Shown here: piece by piece, positions 24,416-35,662 of the stretch
Position numbering within the stretch: the stretch's first letter is position 1
Layout: every line of letters starts with the position of its first letter
NCBI GenBank assembly: GCA_012274445.1
Contig: JAAROD010000076.1
Span: 434,001-498,000, forward strand
Direction: 5' to 3'
Origin: Sclerotiophoma versabilis
Taxonomy: Eukaryota; Ascomycota; Dothideomycetes; Pleosporales; Didymellaceae
DNA length: 64,000 nucleotides
Made by a program: the position numbers and the translations under genes
The notes under the pieces: generated by a model
Database searches by the model: none
What the model was told of the DNA's origin: nothing
Seen by the model: only the letters and a program-made list of their open reading frames with translations

Positions 24416-27414
24416 ATGCCAGCACCACGTACTCTTCCAGCTCGTTCATCACAACGGCGCAATTCTATTCAAGATGACACGGCTACGCGGACCCGTTCCA
24501 CACGAGGAGCACTTGTTGCAACAAAACCAGAGAACACAGAAGTTGCTGTGCAAAAACAAAGCCCTTACAAGCTGAGTCCTACCGTCACAAGAAAGACCAC
24601 TCGTTCTGCATCGAACATCTCAAGTCAGCCATCTTTTACCGATGCTGCACCTGAGGTCTATGCTTCGTACGAGCGCCCATTTTTGATGGTCTTTGGCTTG
24701 TCGCGCGAATTCTTCGATGGCCTCAAGAAACATCACGGCAAATTACCTAAGCAGCGCAAAAATCTGGAAAGTGATATGCAAGATATGCCGACATCAGACG
24801 ATGATTCTGATTCTGAGTCGGACGAGAGTACAGACGAGAGCGAGGAGTCTGCTGACGCAGCACCTGTCACGTCGCACACTGCGTCCAGAGGACGAGGCCG
24901 TGGAGGCCGCGGAGGCCGCGGTGGACGAGGGAGAGGCGGTCGTGGTAGAGGAAGAGGAGGCCAAGGGCGTGGAGGCCTGATTCGAACCGCTTCGCCCATT
25001 CGATCTCGCCCATTGCGTACCGCAGCACCCATATTTCCGCTCACAGAGGAAGGCGATGGTCCGTCCAATCAGACGACACCAACCGGCGAGGGCTTGGCAT
25101 CACCACTACCCAACGAAGACGATCAAATGACTGACGCATCTGAGCCGACTAGCGGCTCAGCATTGGAAGTAGATGTCGACAGTGATCTCGAAGATGGGTC
25201 TATAGGGAACGCACATCTGGAATCGATGACGCCAGCTGGTTCGCCGCCCTCCACAACCACCCCTCAAGGTTCACCCCCCAAAGGACTGCTTGATGCTATA
25301 CTCGATGGCACCTACACTCCTTCATTAGTCGCACGGCCTGAACTTAAGCCTTCAAAGAACACCACCAAGGCCAAAGTCCCCAGGATCTCGTTAACAATTA
25401 ACCCAGCCTCACAAACTCCTCAAGAATCGTCTTCAACACCCGCAGAGAATCTTAAACCGCTTGATCCTGAAGATGACATTCTTTCCGAAGAAGACCTTCC
25501 TGGTCCCTGGGCTGAAGACTTTCATCCACAGCCTCTGGACGACTGCGAGGACTTAGCCGATTATCTTCTTCAAAGGAAATATCAGGCAATGTCCGATGTG
25601 AACAAAATCATTGCAGCTCTCAACAAGTTTCCGATTGCTCAACGAAGTACAGAGAATCTGTATGCCTTGGCAGAAAACGCACAGTATATTCTCAAGTGCT
25701 GGCAAGATGAATATCTTGAGCTCGACGCGCGAGTAAGTTGTATTTTAGATCGCTCGGAATTAAGACTAACATCCGTAAGACCGCGCCCCACATGCATCCA
25801 CCGAAAAAGGCTTGCAGTAGTGGGCGAATACCAATGGCTTCGCAATTGTTTGAAGACACTAAGGAAGCGGATCTCTATGGCTACACATTTGACCCTAAGA
25901 AGCCGCCTGGTTGTCAGGATCCTTGGGCGCAACGTCCCGGTGCCGAAAAAAGCGGTGGTCGAGAGCTCCGAACACGTCGCGCGCGCGACATGCTCGACTC
26001 TGCAGCTGCAAGTGAGGAAGACGAAGAGGATAATGAAGGTCGCTCATTGAGGCGGCAACGGAAGCTGCCACGGAAGTTCGATGGTACTGATGTAGTTACA
26101 GGAGCTACTACCCCAAAAAAGCACAATGGATGGGGTGGTGCCCGCAAAAAGGGTGTCAGCAGATTTGCCATGCTTGCATCCGAAACCCCAGAGCCTGATA
26201 GTAGACCAGTCAAGCGAGCTAGAACTGCGGCTGCTTCTGCACTACATCAACGTCTTGTGCACGAAAGTGTGCGCGAGGGCTCAGTAGCGACGACATCTGG
26301 CGATGAGGGTTCCTCAACAATGGACGTCGAGGAGTACGTAGATTCAAACACGAAACGTGGCCGACCACCGGGAAGCAAGAACACAGGGCGGCGCAGTGAC
26401 TTTGGTATCAAGAAGGGTCCACGAAAGAAGGCCACGGATACTAGTACGCCAGTACCATCAGCGCACGGTCCAAATGCTCCTCCACCAGCATTGCAGTCAT
26501 TGAGTGCAGGTCAAGGTCAGTTCTCCATTGATCCACAGCCTTTTCCAGATACACCTCCCTTGCCAGCACCGAACTCTGCTGAGACGGTTTTCCAAGCTAC
26601 GCCACAACCTGCCGCCGCACAAGACGGCGCTCTCGCACACCCAAGCGAGTCGAGCACCCCAGATGCATATATGCTCACTGCTCCGCTGAGCCAATACACC
26701 AACAACCAAGCCGAGGATGCTACGCCAACATCAGGTTCGAGACGAAAGCCACGAGTCAAGAGCGAGAAACGCAGCCAGTCGATGACCATATGGTGGGCAG
26801 AACGTAAGGCGCGCAAGAAAGAGCAGGATGAAAAAGAAGGCAGGCCCCCAAAAGCGCCGACGTCACGATCAAACTCCTCAAGTGGGCGGCGAGGTGGCCG
26901 AGCAGCTGGTGGGCCCAGTGCCACTGCAACACCCGTATCAACTCCCCCAAAAGCCCAACGACCCTCTCCCGTACAACACCAGGACCACCACTACCTGCCA
27001 GAAGCTTATTCTATGCATGGGCCTTTACCACCGCTTACAGCACCGTCTCCTCACCTGACGTACGCCTCAGCACCGTTGCATCATCCTATGCTATTGCAAT
27101 ATTCCCCACTTGCTGCAATTCCATCGGGGACCTTTCCGGGATACTCAGGTCCGCCCTCACTACACTCCCACCTTGGACCCCGAGCACTTGCTCCAGCTCC
27201 ACAGCAACTACCTGCATACCCAAGCCCTTATGCACCTCAAAGCCCCGCCGGCCCCCGTCCGAGGAGCAGTGGCCGCAGTGGTCCACCACCCCTAGCGCCT
27301 GCACCGCCGCAGCATTATAGTCCGTATGCGCCGGTGAGTGTGAGCAGAGAGATGCCGTTCAAAGTAATGGTCCCGGGTCCTCCGCCCCATGACGAAAGAA
27401 GAGGTAGCCGTTAG
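24416..27414 (+). CDS. Large disordered nuclear-type protein with RGG repeats and an AT-hook
   Basis: Exons 24416-25732 and 25780-27414 give about 983 aa. A nearby upstream TTG is ignored because an ATG follows three codons later. Features in order: a basic Ser/Thr-rich N-terminus; a short conserved-looking block (YERPFLMVFGLSREFFDGLK, residues about 85-105); an acidic Asp/Ser-rich stretch; an RGG/GRG tract (about 159-188); a second ordered segment (DLADYLLQRKYQAMSDVNKI to the splice); LYGYTFDPKKPPGCQDPWA; an AT-hook KRGRPPGSKN at about 645; and a Pro-rich tail. AT-hooks bind AT-rich DNA and RGG tracts bind RNA or are arginine-methylated, so a chromatin or RNA role is inferred. I do not recognise a named family. 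The 47-bp intron uses the second AG; the first would run into a stop. Confidence 0.82.
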
Positions 27415-29044
27415 AAGCAGCTGCCGAAGGGAAGACAAGAGCAGGAGGTAATAGTTATTGATGATTAGCGTTCTATTTCTACTGTACCGCACAGAGGCTA
27501 TGCATGGCGTATCTTTCACCAGAGAGAGGCTTACTACAGAGCTTCTTGGGTAACTCTACTTGAATGTATGATAGTGACATCAAACATGGTTCAACTTTTC
27601 AAGCTTCATTATCGATGTACATTCACACGTCCGTCTAGAGTACTCTTTACTGATATCCTCAAACAGGGGGAAATGAGAGACTTGCGCACTCCTATGCTCG
27701 TCTTGGTTTGCCATGGCTGATATAATCTTACTACCATAACACTAGGCCATGGGTGGCAATGCGTGTAAGATGCTCTTGTCGACCTCGGAAACCCGGTGCA
27801 TCGGCTGCCACTTTCTGACTAGGAACCTTTGGCATTTACCACATGACCCTAATAACTCGTGTTCATACAACGTTGTCTTTCTATTATCACAAGTAATGAC
27901 GCATCCTTTGTATCTACGGCTGTTGCCTGAAGTGGTAGGGCAGCTTTGTACATGAAGTTTTCCAGATTGAGAGAGCACGGACACTGGGCCGAGCGACAAA
28001 CCGGGAAACTAAACGCGGTTACTATAATATGTGATTGTGAAGTCTGCCTCGCCTTTTTGAGACAAAGTCGGGTCAGAAACAAGGCGCGCAGGGGCCGAAG
28101 CGAAGGAAGGATCAAGTGGGGCTAACGGCCGCGCATCCCGCACCGTCATCCTCGACACAACTCTAAAGAGGCTGCACAACTCCACGTGACAGCTGTTATG
28201 GCTCGTCTGACCCCTGTCAAGACCACCAATGTGGCAACATGAGCTGCCACAAGCCCAGTAATCCAGGCGTGCCATGAGCGAGCCGGCGAATGACAGCAAG
28301 AGTCCATCTCATCACACAGCCTCACTGCGAACTATCGCCAAACTATCGGCCAGAAGAACACACCGCACTCTCTGACTTGACGGTGTGCCTGACGGGTTCG
28401 TCCTTCGCCAGCTGACTCACTCTTCTCTATTCGCGACCCGATGCCAAATATGGCTCAAGCCCGTAGCTGGAGACAAGCGTCCTTCCGATGGGGACCTGAC
28501 AACACCTAAGCCGACAACCCAGACATCATAAACAAGTCGATTGTGTCTTACGTATGGCCGATCTTAAGGCCCTCCATGATCTGGACGAGCCTCAAGCGTG
28601 GCTTGTGGAGACGATGAACCACCGGTCACAGATTCAAGGCCCACGATGATGAGGAAATGGATATTGGGGGCCAAGAACCTTGAAAGAGATGGCTATGGCG
28701 GGAACGGATGTGCATTGCTGTGCATGCTGCCTGAACCGGAGTCAGGAGAGGACGAGTACTGTTGTAAAATCGATCGCATATAAGATTCACGGTCCAACCT
28801 CGAAGAACAGGCATCACAGACTTGGAGCCTAAAGCATCGTCCATTCGAGTACACGGGATCATCACTGCATCGTGATCTACAGCCACTGCAATTGCCCTCT
28901 CAGCTCCGTGTACATTGAGTGGAACGTGTTTCGATGTTGTCCCTAGCTCACCTTGTCGAGACGATTGCCCAGGCGTTTGGGAACGCGCCGCATCTTTATT
29001 TGTCGTTCGTCAGTCACTACCAGATATCTGGCTCTTTCGCGAGA
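27415..29044. other. Intergenic region, possibly with an unassigned 5' exon
   Basis: About 1.6 kb with no firm gene. An ATG near 28554 opens a plausible stretch (MADLKALHDLDEPQAW) that could be a distant first exon of the next gene. The splice path from there is not clear, so it is not annotated. Other ORFs overlap in opposing frames. Confidence 0.35.
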
Positions 29045-29980
29045 ATGCCATCTCACAGTATGGCTGATGGTCGCGGCTTGAGTAGAAAAGTCGACGGGGA
29101 ACCTGACCCAGAACCACCAGCAGCACCTCCGTAAGCATTAACCCCCATCTCGCGAGCCAAACGAATGCTCGTGCACAGCACTATTCTGGCACGATATTGT
29201 TTCCCGCATCGTCCCCTCATAACCCCAAATCGGAGCTGTGTCCGCTAACGATTGACCAATAGGGTCATTATCTTATCCGAAAATAGCAGCGAGGGTGGAT
29301 CTCAGCCTCAGGAACGAGACCCTGGAGTTGCGCCACACCCTGCGTCATTTTCACGGTACGCGTAGCCTTGCTTCAATAATAGATCTGCACCTAACGAGTC
29401 TACAGATCGCATTCCTCAACGCCAGAACTCTTCTCCTCAGAAATTAGCACATGCACATCAGCAAACCCGAAGCCAAGGCCTGAGCCTGAACCGCATCCAG
29501 CACCACCGTAAGTCATCTTGAGTCTTTACCCCATTAATGGTAGAGCACGCGACAGCCCTGGAATCAAGCACGGCATACTGTTGCCGTCCCCACATGATAC
29601 TGACCCTGCATAGTGTGATTATTCTCGCGCGTCACAGCAACAGACGCGCAGCGTCTTCGTCTCCGCCAGCTCTCTCTCCTCTCACGCCGCATCCGCGTCC
29701 ACCGATTCACAACGGCACGATAGACAAAATCTGCCACACCACAACGCTCGACTTCACACACATAAGCCGTACAATGGGTTCAAAGGCTAGCAAACTCTCG
29801 CCAAAGAACGGCAAGCTACAGTCATCCCAGGAGAAAAAGGATAAAGAGGAGATGAAGGAACCCACGAACTACTACACACACCGGAGCAAGAGCATGAGGA
29901 GAAAGGCTGGCAAGGAAGCAAGTAGTGATGGTGCAGGTGGTGTTAGTTTAGGGTCTGGTGGCACTGGTGGTGCGATTTAA
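29045..29980 (+). CDS. Predicted Pro-rich protein with repeated exon-junction motif; basic tail
   Basis: Exon chain 29045-29130, 29263-29355, 29406-29507 and 29614-29980, about 215 aa. All junctions are GT-AG and in phase. No known domain is recognised. Two exon junctions encode nearly the same sequence: PDPEPPAAPP joined to VIILSENS, and PEPEPHPAPP joined to VIILARHS. This argues that the exons are real and arose by duplication. The last exon ends in a basic and then Gly-rich tail (THRSKSMRRKAGKEASS, GGVSLGSGGTGGAI). Within it, ATG 29774 has a good context and would by itself give a 68-aa protein beginning MGSKASKLSP, which fits an N-myristoylation signal. Either the long or the short form may be the true product. 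The 5' end is uncertain; ATGs at 28919 and 29060 are alternatives. Confidence 0.5.
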
Positions 29981-30632
29981 ATTATCAGTGGAGAAGGCAA
30001 CATGAGAGGGTTCTGTGTTGGTAGGACATGTTTGGCGTTCTTGTGGGCATTTGTTTGGGCGTACTTTTGCTGCGAGGGCGGAATTTCAACCTGTTCAAGC
30101 AACTACCCTGTCGTTCATCTCTGTACTGTATAAGTGCACTGTATAAGTGCACATTCGCTGGCTGGCTTTGTGCTTTGCAGGAAAAACTTGTCACAGGTCT
30201 GCAGACATCAAGGCTTGTAGCTAGATTAGAACAGCGCAACCAGTGTGAAAAGATGCTACCTGCGGATGTTTGCAATGATAGCATGCCCTAGAAGTATGCA
30301 CGTATTGTCCTAGTTGGAGAGCGCAGGTTACATCGACCTTGTAACTGCCTGCTAACGCAAAGCAGTCAGTACAGTCGTTTTCTTCTTCTGTCAGTGCCAA
30401 GGGTATCTGACAACATTGAAATAGCACGCTTTGCCAAACCCCACTGGAACAGGCAGGTGCCACTCTAGCTACTAGTCGCACTAACGACGTCGACACCGCC
30501 GATCATCACCTCGGACAAGGATAGTATGACAGCTCTTTGCATTGATACCTCCAACCTCTGTATTCAGCATAAGCATGCATTTAACTCTCGGTACATTTGC
30601 GCAGCCAAATCAGCAGCCAAACTTGCTGTACG
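29981..30632. other. Intergenic region
   Basis: About 650 bp containing the 3' end of the previous gene and the promoter of the SDR gene at 30633. Apart from a 13-bp tandem duplication at 30125-30150, nothing is recognised. Confidence 0.4.
30125..30150. repeat. Perfect 13-bp tandem duplication
   Basis: The unit ACTGTATAAGTGC occurs twice head to tail with no mismatch. It contains a TATAAG element, so the duplication could double a TATA-like site. It lies about 480 bases before the SDR start. Confidence 0.85.
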
Positions 30633-31637
30633 ATGGACTTCTCCAACGCCGCCCTTCCCGCCCACTATGGCTTGAACTTCACCAAAACGTTCCACTCCAA
30701 GATCCCCGCTAACATCAACCCGGACTCAGTCAAACTTCCCCCCTCCTTCGTTGTCGTAGTGACTGGCGCAGGGAAGGGACTGGGGTATCACATCAGCCTC
30801 GCATTTGCGCGCGCAGGATGCTCTGGCCTCGCGATCTCGTCGCGGACAAGCAGTGATCTGGAAGCCTTAGAGTCCGAAATCTGCAAGATTGCAAACAAGC
30901 GTGGGAAGCAGATCGATATTATGAAAGTAATCTGCGACGTCCAGAGCGATTCGGATGTTTCCAAGTTGGAGAAAGAAGTTCGTTCGAAATGGGGTCGTGT
31001 AGACGTTGTGATCGCCAACGCCGGAGTCATTTCAAGGTACATCACGCCCGCGGACTCCTCCCAATCAAATCTACCTCAGGGCCTTGTGCAAGATAAAGAC
31101 TGGGCGCGCGTCATGGATATCAATCTCAATGGCGTGTGGCGCGTGAGTCGCGCATTCTTGCCTCTGCTTGGCGAAACGAAGGATGGACCGCAGACAATCA
31201 TCTCTAGCTGCAGTATGGCGGCGCACTCGGTGGTGAGCGAACTTACACCGATAGCGTATAACATGAGTAAGATGGGGGTTATGCGATTGATGGAGTGCAT
31301 TGCAAATGATCACGGGAAGGATGGTGTGCAAGCGTAAGTGTCTATCTTCTTCTGAACATCGCATGTATGTAGAGATGAAGCTGACGTGAACAGCTTCGCA
31401 CTTCACCCTGGTGCGGTGGTAACACCGCAGACGGAAAACCATGCTGGTGATGCTTGGAGTGGTATTCTGGCGGATGACGAGGGACTTGCGGGAGCATCCT
31501 GTGTGTGGTTGAGCAGAGAGAAGAGAGAATGGCTTAGTGGAAGATTCGTAAGTTGTAATTGGGATGTGGAGGAGCTGGAGGGAATGAATGATCAGATTTT
31601 GAAGGGCGATCTGCTGAAATATAGGATGGCGGTGTAA
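30633..31637 (+). CDS. Short-chain dehydrogenase/reductase (SDR)
   Basis: Exons 30633-31333 and 31394-31637 give about 314 aa. The Rossmann motif is TGAGKGLG (about residue 50). Also present are the NAG motif in VVIANAGV, a Ser in IISSCSMAAH, and the catalytic YNMSK in AYNMSKMGVMRLME. The exon 2 sequence FALHPGAVVTPQ corresponds to the conserved PG region after the active site, which confirms the splice. The protein should be an NAD(P)-dependent oxidoreductase of the classical SDR type. The absence of a signal peptide suggests the cytosol. The substrate cannot be told. The 60-bp intron is GTAAGT...ACAG. No catabolic or biosynthetic partner is adjacent. Confidence 0.88.
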
Positions 31638-31699
31638 CCACGATCGAGGTACGCTACAAGACAACTCCGTTCCAACACTTAACATCTTTCGCTACGCTT

Positions 31700-32137
31700 C
31701 TAATCATGCAGTCCCTTCGTAGTGAAACGCTCAGGCCCAAAGTCTGTTGATACCAATGCAATGTGTCCTAAAACCTGCTTTTTATGCACTTCTCCAACAA
31801 TGAAACGAATATCATGAAATGCCCGGCCTATCTACAGTCCATTCAGGTGAGAATGCACCTGTTCCTTGAAGCACGGGTTATCGCACGCAAGTATTGGAAC
31901 GTAGCCCAAGATATCTGGGGATTTGGTAAGCACTACTGAGACGCTCGCCGCAACGAAGAGGAACCAACCGATCACAATCGCGAGACTCGTAAACGTGGCG
32001 TCGCACACATAACACTTTCCATCATATCGTATATCAGTCGCCTTCGCTGTGTCCCAATGAAAAGGATTTGAGTAGTATTCACCGCACTTTGAACTTGCGG
32101 AACCTCTTGCTAGGTATTCTATCGTTGATTTGGAGTC
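31700..32137 (-). pseudogene. Relic of a fungal multi-pass membrane protein (C-terminal part)
   Basis: One minus-strand frame reads SASSKCGEYYSNPFHWD, a hydrophobic segment (LAIVIGWFLFVAASVSVVL), then SPDILGYVPILACDNPCF. It then hits TAG at 31832-31834 in a place where family members usually continue, and resumes in the same frame (HDIRFIVGEV, LGHIALVSTDF) to TAG at 31700-31702. Upstream, TGA at 32138-32140 closes the frame and no N-terminal exons are evident. The SPDILGYV...DNP pattern resembles a common family of unnamed Ascomycete membrane proteins; this is from memory. An in-frame stop inside a coherent coding track, with the missing 5' part, indicates decay. Confidence 0.55.
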
Positions 32138-32796
32138 TCAAAATGTGTTGATAACCATTTGGAGGCGAGAGTTGAATACGCCAGTATTTTGAACCAATGT
32201 TGACTCGTTTTAAACAAGAAAAATGGATCGAGATCCCGTCGAGCGGAATCATGCAGTAGGATACTGTAAACAAGCTGAAGACACTCTATCGGATCCAAGG
32301 AGATGCTGGTAATGTCTAATCGAGGGCAGTGGTAAAGCTTGGCTTGGATGTGGCTTTGAGTACGAGATCTGGCTGGAATGCCTCACGAAACAGCCATGTC
32401 AGGACCCAACTAATACACTGGGCACGAAAGAAACTGCACGACCAAGAGAAATGACACTTACGGCTTGATGAGCCTCGCAAAGATGAAACCATGATTCGAT
32501 GTCGCTTGAACAGCTAGCACACGTGTTTATGCGACGGAAATGACTCCACAGTGTAACGAGCGTCAATCACGGAGATATAATTCATGGCCGAAGTATTCTC
32601 ACCCATGAGACTCAAGTCAAGCGTTGCTTCTCAATGCTGTCCTTTGAGCAGCCCGCAGGTGCTGACTAGCGCATGCAATATCTCCAGTGAAAACATAGCC
32701 TAGTTTAAGAAAAGTGAGCATATATTGGACTTTCTCATCGGATTGTGATGTACTGCACTGTGAAGTGCTTGCTGTTATTTTCCTATATCTTTCTCC
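32138..32796. other. Interval between membrane-protein relic and NmrA-like gene
   Basis: About 660 bp. It may contain further degraded fragments of the membrane-protein gene, but none is readable. The NmrA-like gene ends at its right border. No repeat was seen. Confidence 0.35.
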
Positions 32797-33812
32797 TTAG
32801 AACGCACCACTCTTCTTGATGAAGTCCTCCCAGGTTGTGAGCCTGTCCTCCAGGATGTCGTGGCTCTCCCTCAGCTCCGCGCCGTTGAAGTACCCTGGCT
32901 CCTCGATGAACAAATGGTTCTCCAGCATCTCCTCTGCAATGAAGGGCGGCAGAAAGCTTTTGTACTGCTCAGCTGACACCTGCGCATAGTGTGCCTTCTT
33001 GCCAGTGGCTGCCTCCAACCCGGAGCGAATCTGCTCGGGCGTGTAGTAGTTCTCAGCACCCAGTATCTGTTTACCAAGTGTCGTGTCACGGTTCTTGATA
33101 ATAGCCTTGACGAATTTACCTATGGAGCAAGTGGTCAGAAGAGAACGTTGGCTGGATTGAAGGCCTTTAATGCCACTTACCAGTATCTTCAGCGATGTCA
33201 ATAAGTGGAAACTTGGCATCCTTGCCAACTGGGAATGCGAAAGACAGAGAACCATCCTCACCCTTTTGCACGAACTGAGTAAAGTTACTCATGAAGTAAC
33301 CAGCCAGATAGAATGAAGCGGGGACACCAATCTTCTTGATGTACTCTTCAATATCCGCCTTTGCCTCAAAGTGGGGAACGTGCGAAAGACGTCCGTTTGT
33401 AATCTTGCCAACATGGAGCAGCGAGGAGAAGATCAGGTGCTGCACTCCAAGCTCTTTGGCTGCGTCTGCAACATTCTTGCCCTGTGCAAACTCGATATCG
33501 TACTTGGCGCTCTCCCAATAGTTGGTGACGAGGAAGACTGTGTCAGATCCTTGGAGAGCCTCAGTAATGGAGGATTTGTCGCTCAAATCGGCCTGCGAAT
33601 TGTCAATTCGGAGCTTTAAAGCACCCGAGAGTACGTACTGTTTTCAACTCAACCCCCTGCTTGGCCAAAGCCTGAGCTGCAGGCTTGGAAACATCGCGAG
33701 TAATACCGCGAATCTTGAAGGTCTTTGAGAGGGTCGAGTCGGCGAGGATGTGCTTAATGACTGAACCACCCTGGTTGCCGGTGGCACCAATGACAGTGAT
33801 AAGCTTGGACAT
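32797..33812 (-). CDS. NmrA-like family NAD(P)-binding protein
   Basis: Exons 33812-33639, 33592-33181 and 33119-32797 give about 302 aa. The N-terminal dinucleotide motif is ITVIGATGNQGGSV (GxxGxxG). Downstream are HLIFSSLLHVGKITNG, FYLAGYFMSNFTQ, and FPLIDIAEDTGKFV across the second intron. This is the NmrA/HSCARG fold: an SDR-like protein lacking the catalytic Tyr-Lys, which senses NAD(P) redox state. In Aspergillus, NmrA restrains the GATA factor AreA in nitrogen repression. Many paralogues exist, and this one need not have that role. The introns of 46 and 61 bp have standard ends. A TATATAA box sits about 80 bases upstream. Confidence 0.9.
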
Positions 33813-34708
33813 GATGAGAATGCTGGGGTAAATCGTATGGGAGATGCTGTGTTGATTGATGCTTTCAATGTGAGGGCATCTTATGCGGCTTTATATACAA
33901 TCGCGGAGCCATTGCTTCTATTGATGCTGACAGCATCGAGCCCTTGTTTTGCGCGTCGCTGAGATGATGTGTATGGTGTCGGAGTGCATCACAGCTGTGG
34001 GAATGGTCACGTGCAAGCCTTGCTGCACGAACTCGTTGATTGACTTAACTTTCTCGGTTTAGTTTCCGCTTAGCTCACTGCTGACAAACTTTCCAAGATG
34101 GATCACCGAGTTCCCGCCCCGCAGGACTTGGTCATCGTGCTCGCGCTCGGCCTGATTTTATTATCAAGCCTTCGCAATATCCATACCTTTCGTCCGGAAG
34201 AAAACAACCAAAGCCGCTGCTGGTGCGCTACCACAACGGAGTCGTGAAAATTGCGATCCGGTGCGCAAAGTCCAGCAATCTTGCGTTCACATGGCGCACC
34301 AACGCAACCCCGCTTGAGCTTCTGCAGTGCCTGGCAGGGCTGACTGCGTATGCTTGTCAGACTCCATCTCATTTGCTGTGGAGACATCGACTAAGTTCAA
34401 TGATCCAGAATCAAGTCCGTCGTGCTGGACCTGTCCACCATTGACTCTGGAAGGCGCCAGCTGGTAGGATTATCTGCCAGCCTCCATCATGCGCTCATGC
34501 TATAGGTAGTTCTCCGGTAGATTCCAGATAACACATGATATTCATGGGTCAACCACGACGCCGGTTTGCGTAGAACACCGGGCGGCAGCTTCGTCAGTAG
34601 CCAAGCGGCTTGGCTGATCGTTTTTGATGTAACAAAAACAATTTGAACGGGGGTCAAGGGTGGAAATTGACATTGCATGTCCACTCCACCAGGGAAACGC
34701 ATACCAAG
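33813..34708. other. Intergenic region
   Basis: About 900 bp between the NmrA-like start and the 3' end of the next SDR. Apart from the TATA region nothing is recognised. ORFs at 34103-34387 and 34487-34702 lack coding character. Confidence 0.4.
33891..33897 (-). promoter_or_regulatory. TATA box of the NmrA-like gene
   Basis: On the minus strand the sequence is TATATAA, about 80 bases before the ATG at 33812. It is the clearest TATA box in the window. Confidence 0.55.
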
Positions 34709-35662
34709 TTAGCTCAAACTACCACTGACTTCCTTGACTTCCTCCAACGCCTTCAGCTTATCCTCAAAAGCTTCCTTAATCAACCCAAAGGCATTCATAC
34801 TCAATGGCAGACGCATAGGCACCTTCTCCCCCTTACTCGCAACTTCATACAACACCCTTGCAACATCCTTTGGCTCCATACCAACATCCTGCTTCAGCCC
34901 GGCATCAACGTACTTCTGCAGCAACCTGGCCGGCATCTTGGGATCCACATATGCTGGGTGCGGGGTAGTGTTTTTCTTACTATGCCCCTCGAAGTTCGTC
35001 TTCACGGCTGCAGGCTCAACAATGCAGAACGAGATCCCCCATTCTTGGTTAACTTCCTTTGCAACCGACTCTGTCCAGCCTTCGACAGCGTGTTTGGACG
35101 CGTGATAGAATGCGTGACCAGGAAATGCGCACACGCCAGCGACAGAGGAGATGTTCATGACCAATCCGCCTCTTCCACCTTCGCGCATATGTGGAAGAGC
35201 AGCGAGTGTAGTTCGCACCGTACCGAAGAAGTTCGTCTCCATGATCTCATGCGTCTCGATTTCAGTAGCGGACTCGGTGTCGCCTGAGAGCGCGTAGCCT
35301 GCGCTGTTGACGAGTAAGTCGATAGCACCGAACTGCTCTATGGAGGTTTTGAAGGCGCAACTTATGGTGTTGGCGGATGTGACGTCGAGCGCGAGCTTTA
35401 GAATGTTGGTATTGTTGTCGGGGAGGTAGGACAGGTCATTTGTGTTTCTAGCCGTCGCAACCAACCGGTGGGAAGGCTTGCTTGCAATGTGCTGCGCGAG
35501 GGCTTTGCCTATGCCGCTCGAACAACCGATTATAAACCATGTTGCATCAGTGGGGAGATTGTAGGGCTTTGTATTGGCTGCGAACATATCGGCTGCGGGA
35601 TCGGTCGTTATGAGCGTTGCCACGAGCGAATTCAATTTGCTTGATGAGAAGTATTCGTACAT
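34709..35662 (-). CDS. Short-chain dehydrogenase/reductase (classical SDR)
   Basis: Single exon, 317 aa from the first ATG, or 292 aa from the ATG at 35587. The shorter form starts close to the fold (WFIIGCSSGIGKALAQ), which is more usual. Motifs: GCSSGIG nucleotide-binding loop; LLVNSAGYA in place of NAG; MNISSVAG with the catalytic Ser; YHASK with Tyr and Lys; EPAAVKTNF in place of PG. This subgroup is close to fungal reductases described loosely as ketoreductases or 1-acyl-DHAP-reductase-like proteins. NADP preference is likely from the Arg in ATARNTND. The substrate is unknown. No intron is needed. The gene lies downstream of the CorA-like gene on the same strand with about 520 bp between. 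Confidence 0.88.
   Translation of the reverse strand: MYEYFSSSKLNSLVATLITTDPAADMFAANTKPYNLPTDATWFIIGCSSGIGKALAQHIASKPSHRLVATARNTNDLSYLPDNNTNILKLALDVTSANTISCAFKTSIEQFGAIDLLVNSAGYALSGDTESATEIETHEIMETNFFGTVRTTLAALPHMREGGRGGLVMNISSVAGVCAFPGHAFYHASKHAVEGWTESVAKEVNQEWGISFCIVEPAAVKTNFEGHSKKNTTPHPAYVDPKMPARLLQKYVDAGLKQDVGMEPKDVARVLYEVASKGEKVPMRLPLSMNAFGLIKEAFEDKLKALEEVKEVSGSLS

Noticed and set aside
34643..35287. Plus-strand ORF of 214 codons
   Set aside because: It is antisense to the single-exon SDR at 34709-35662.
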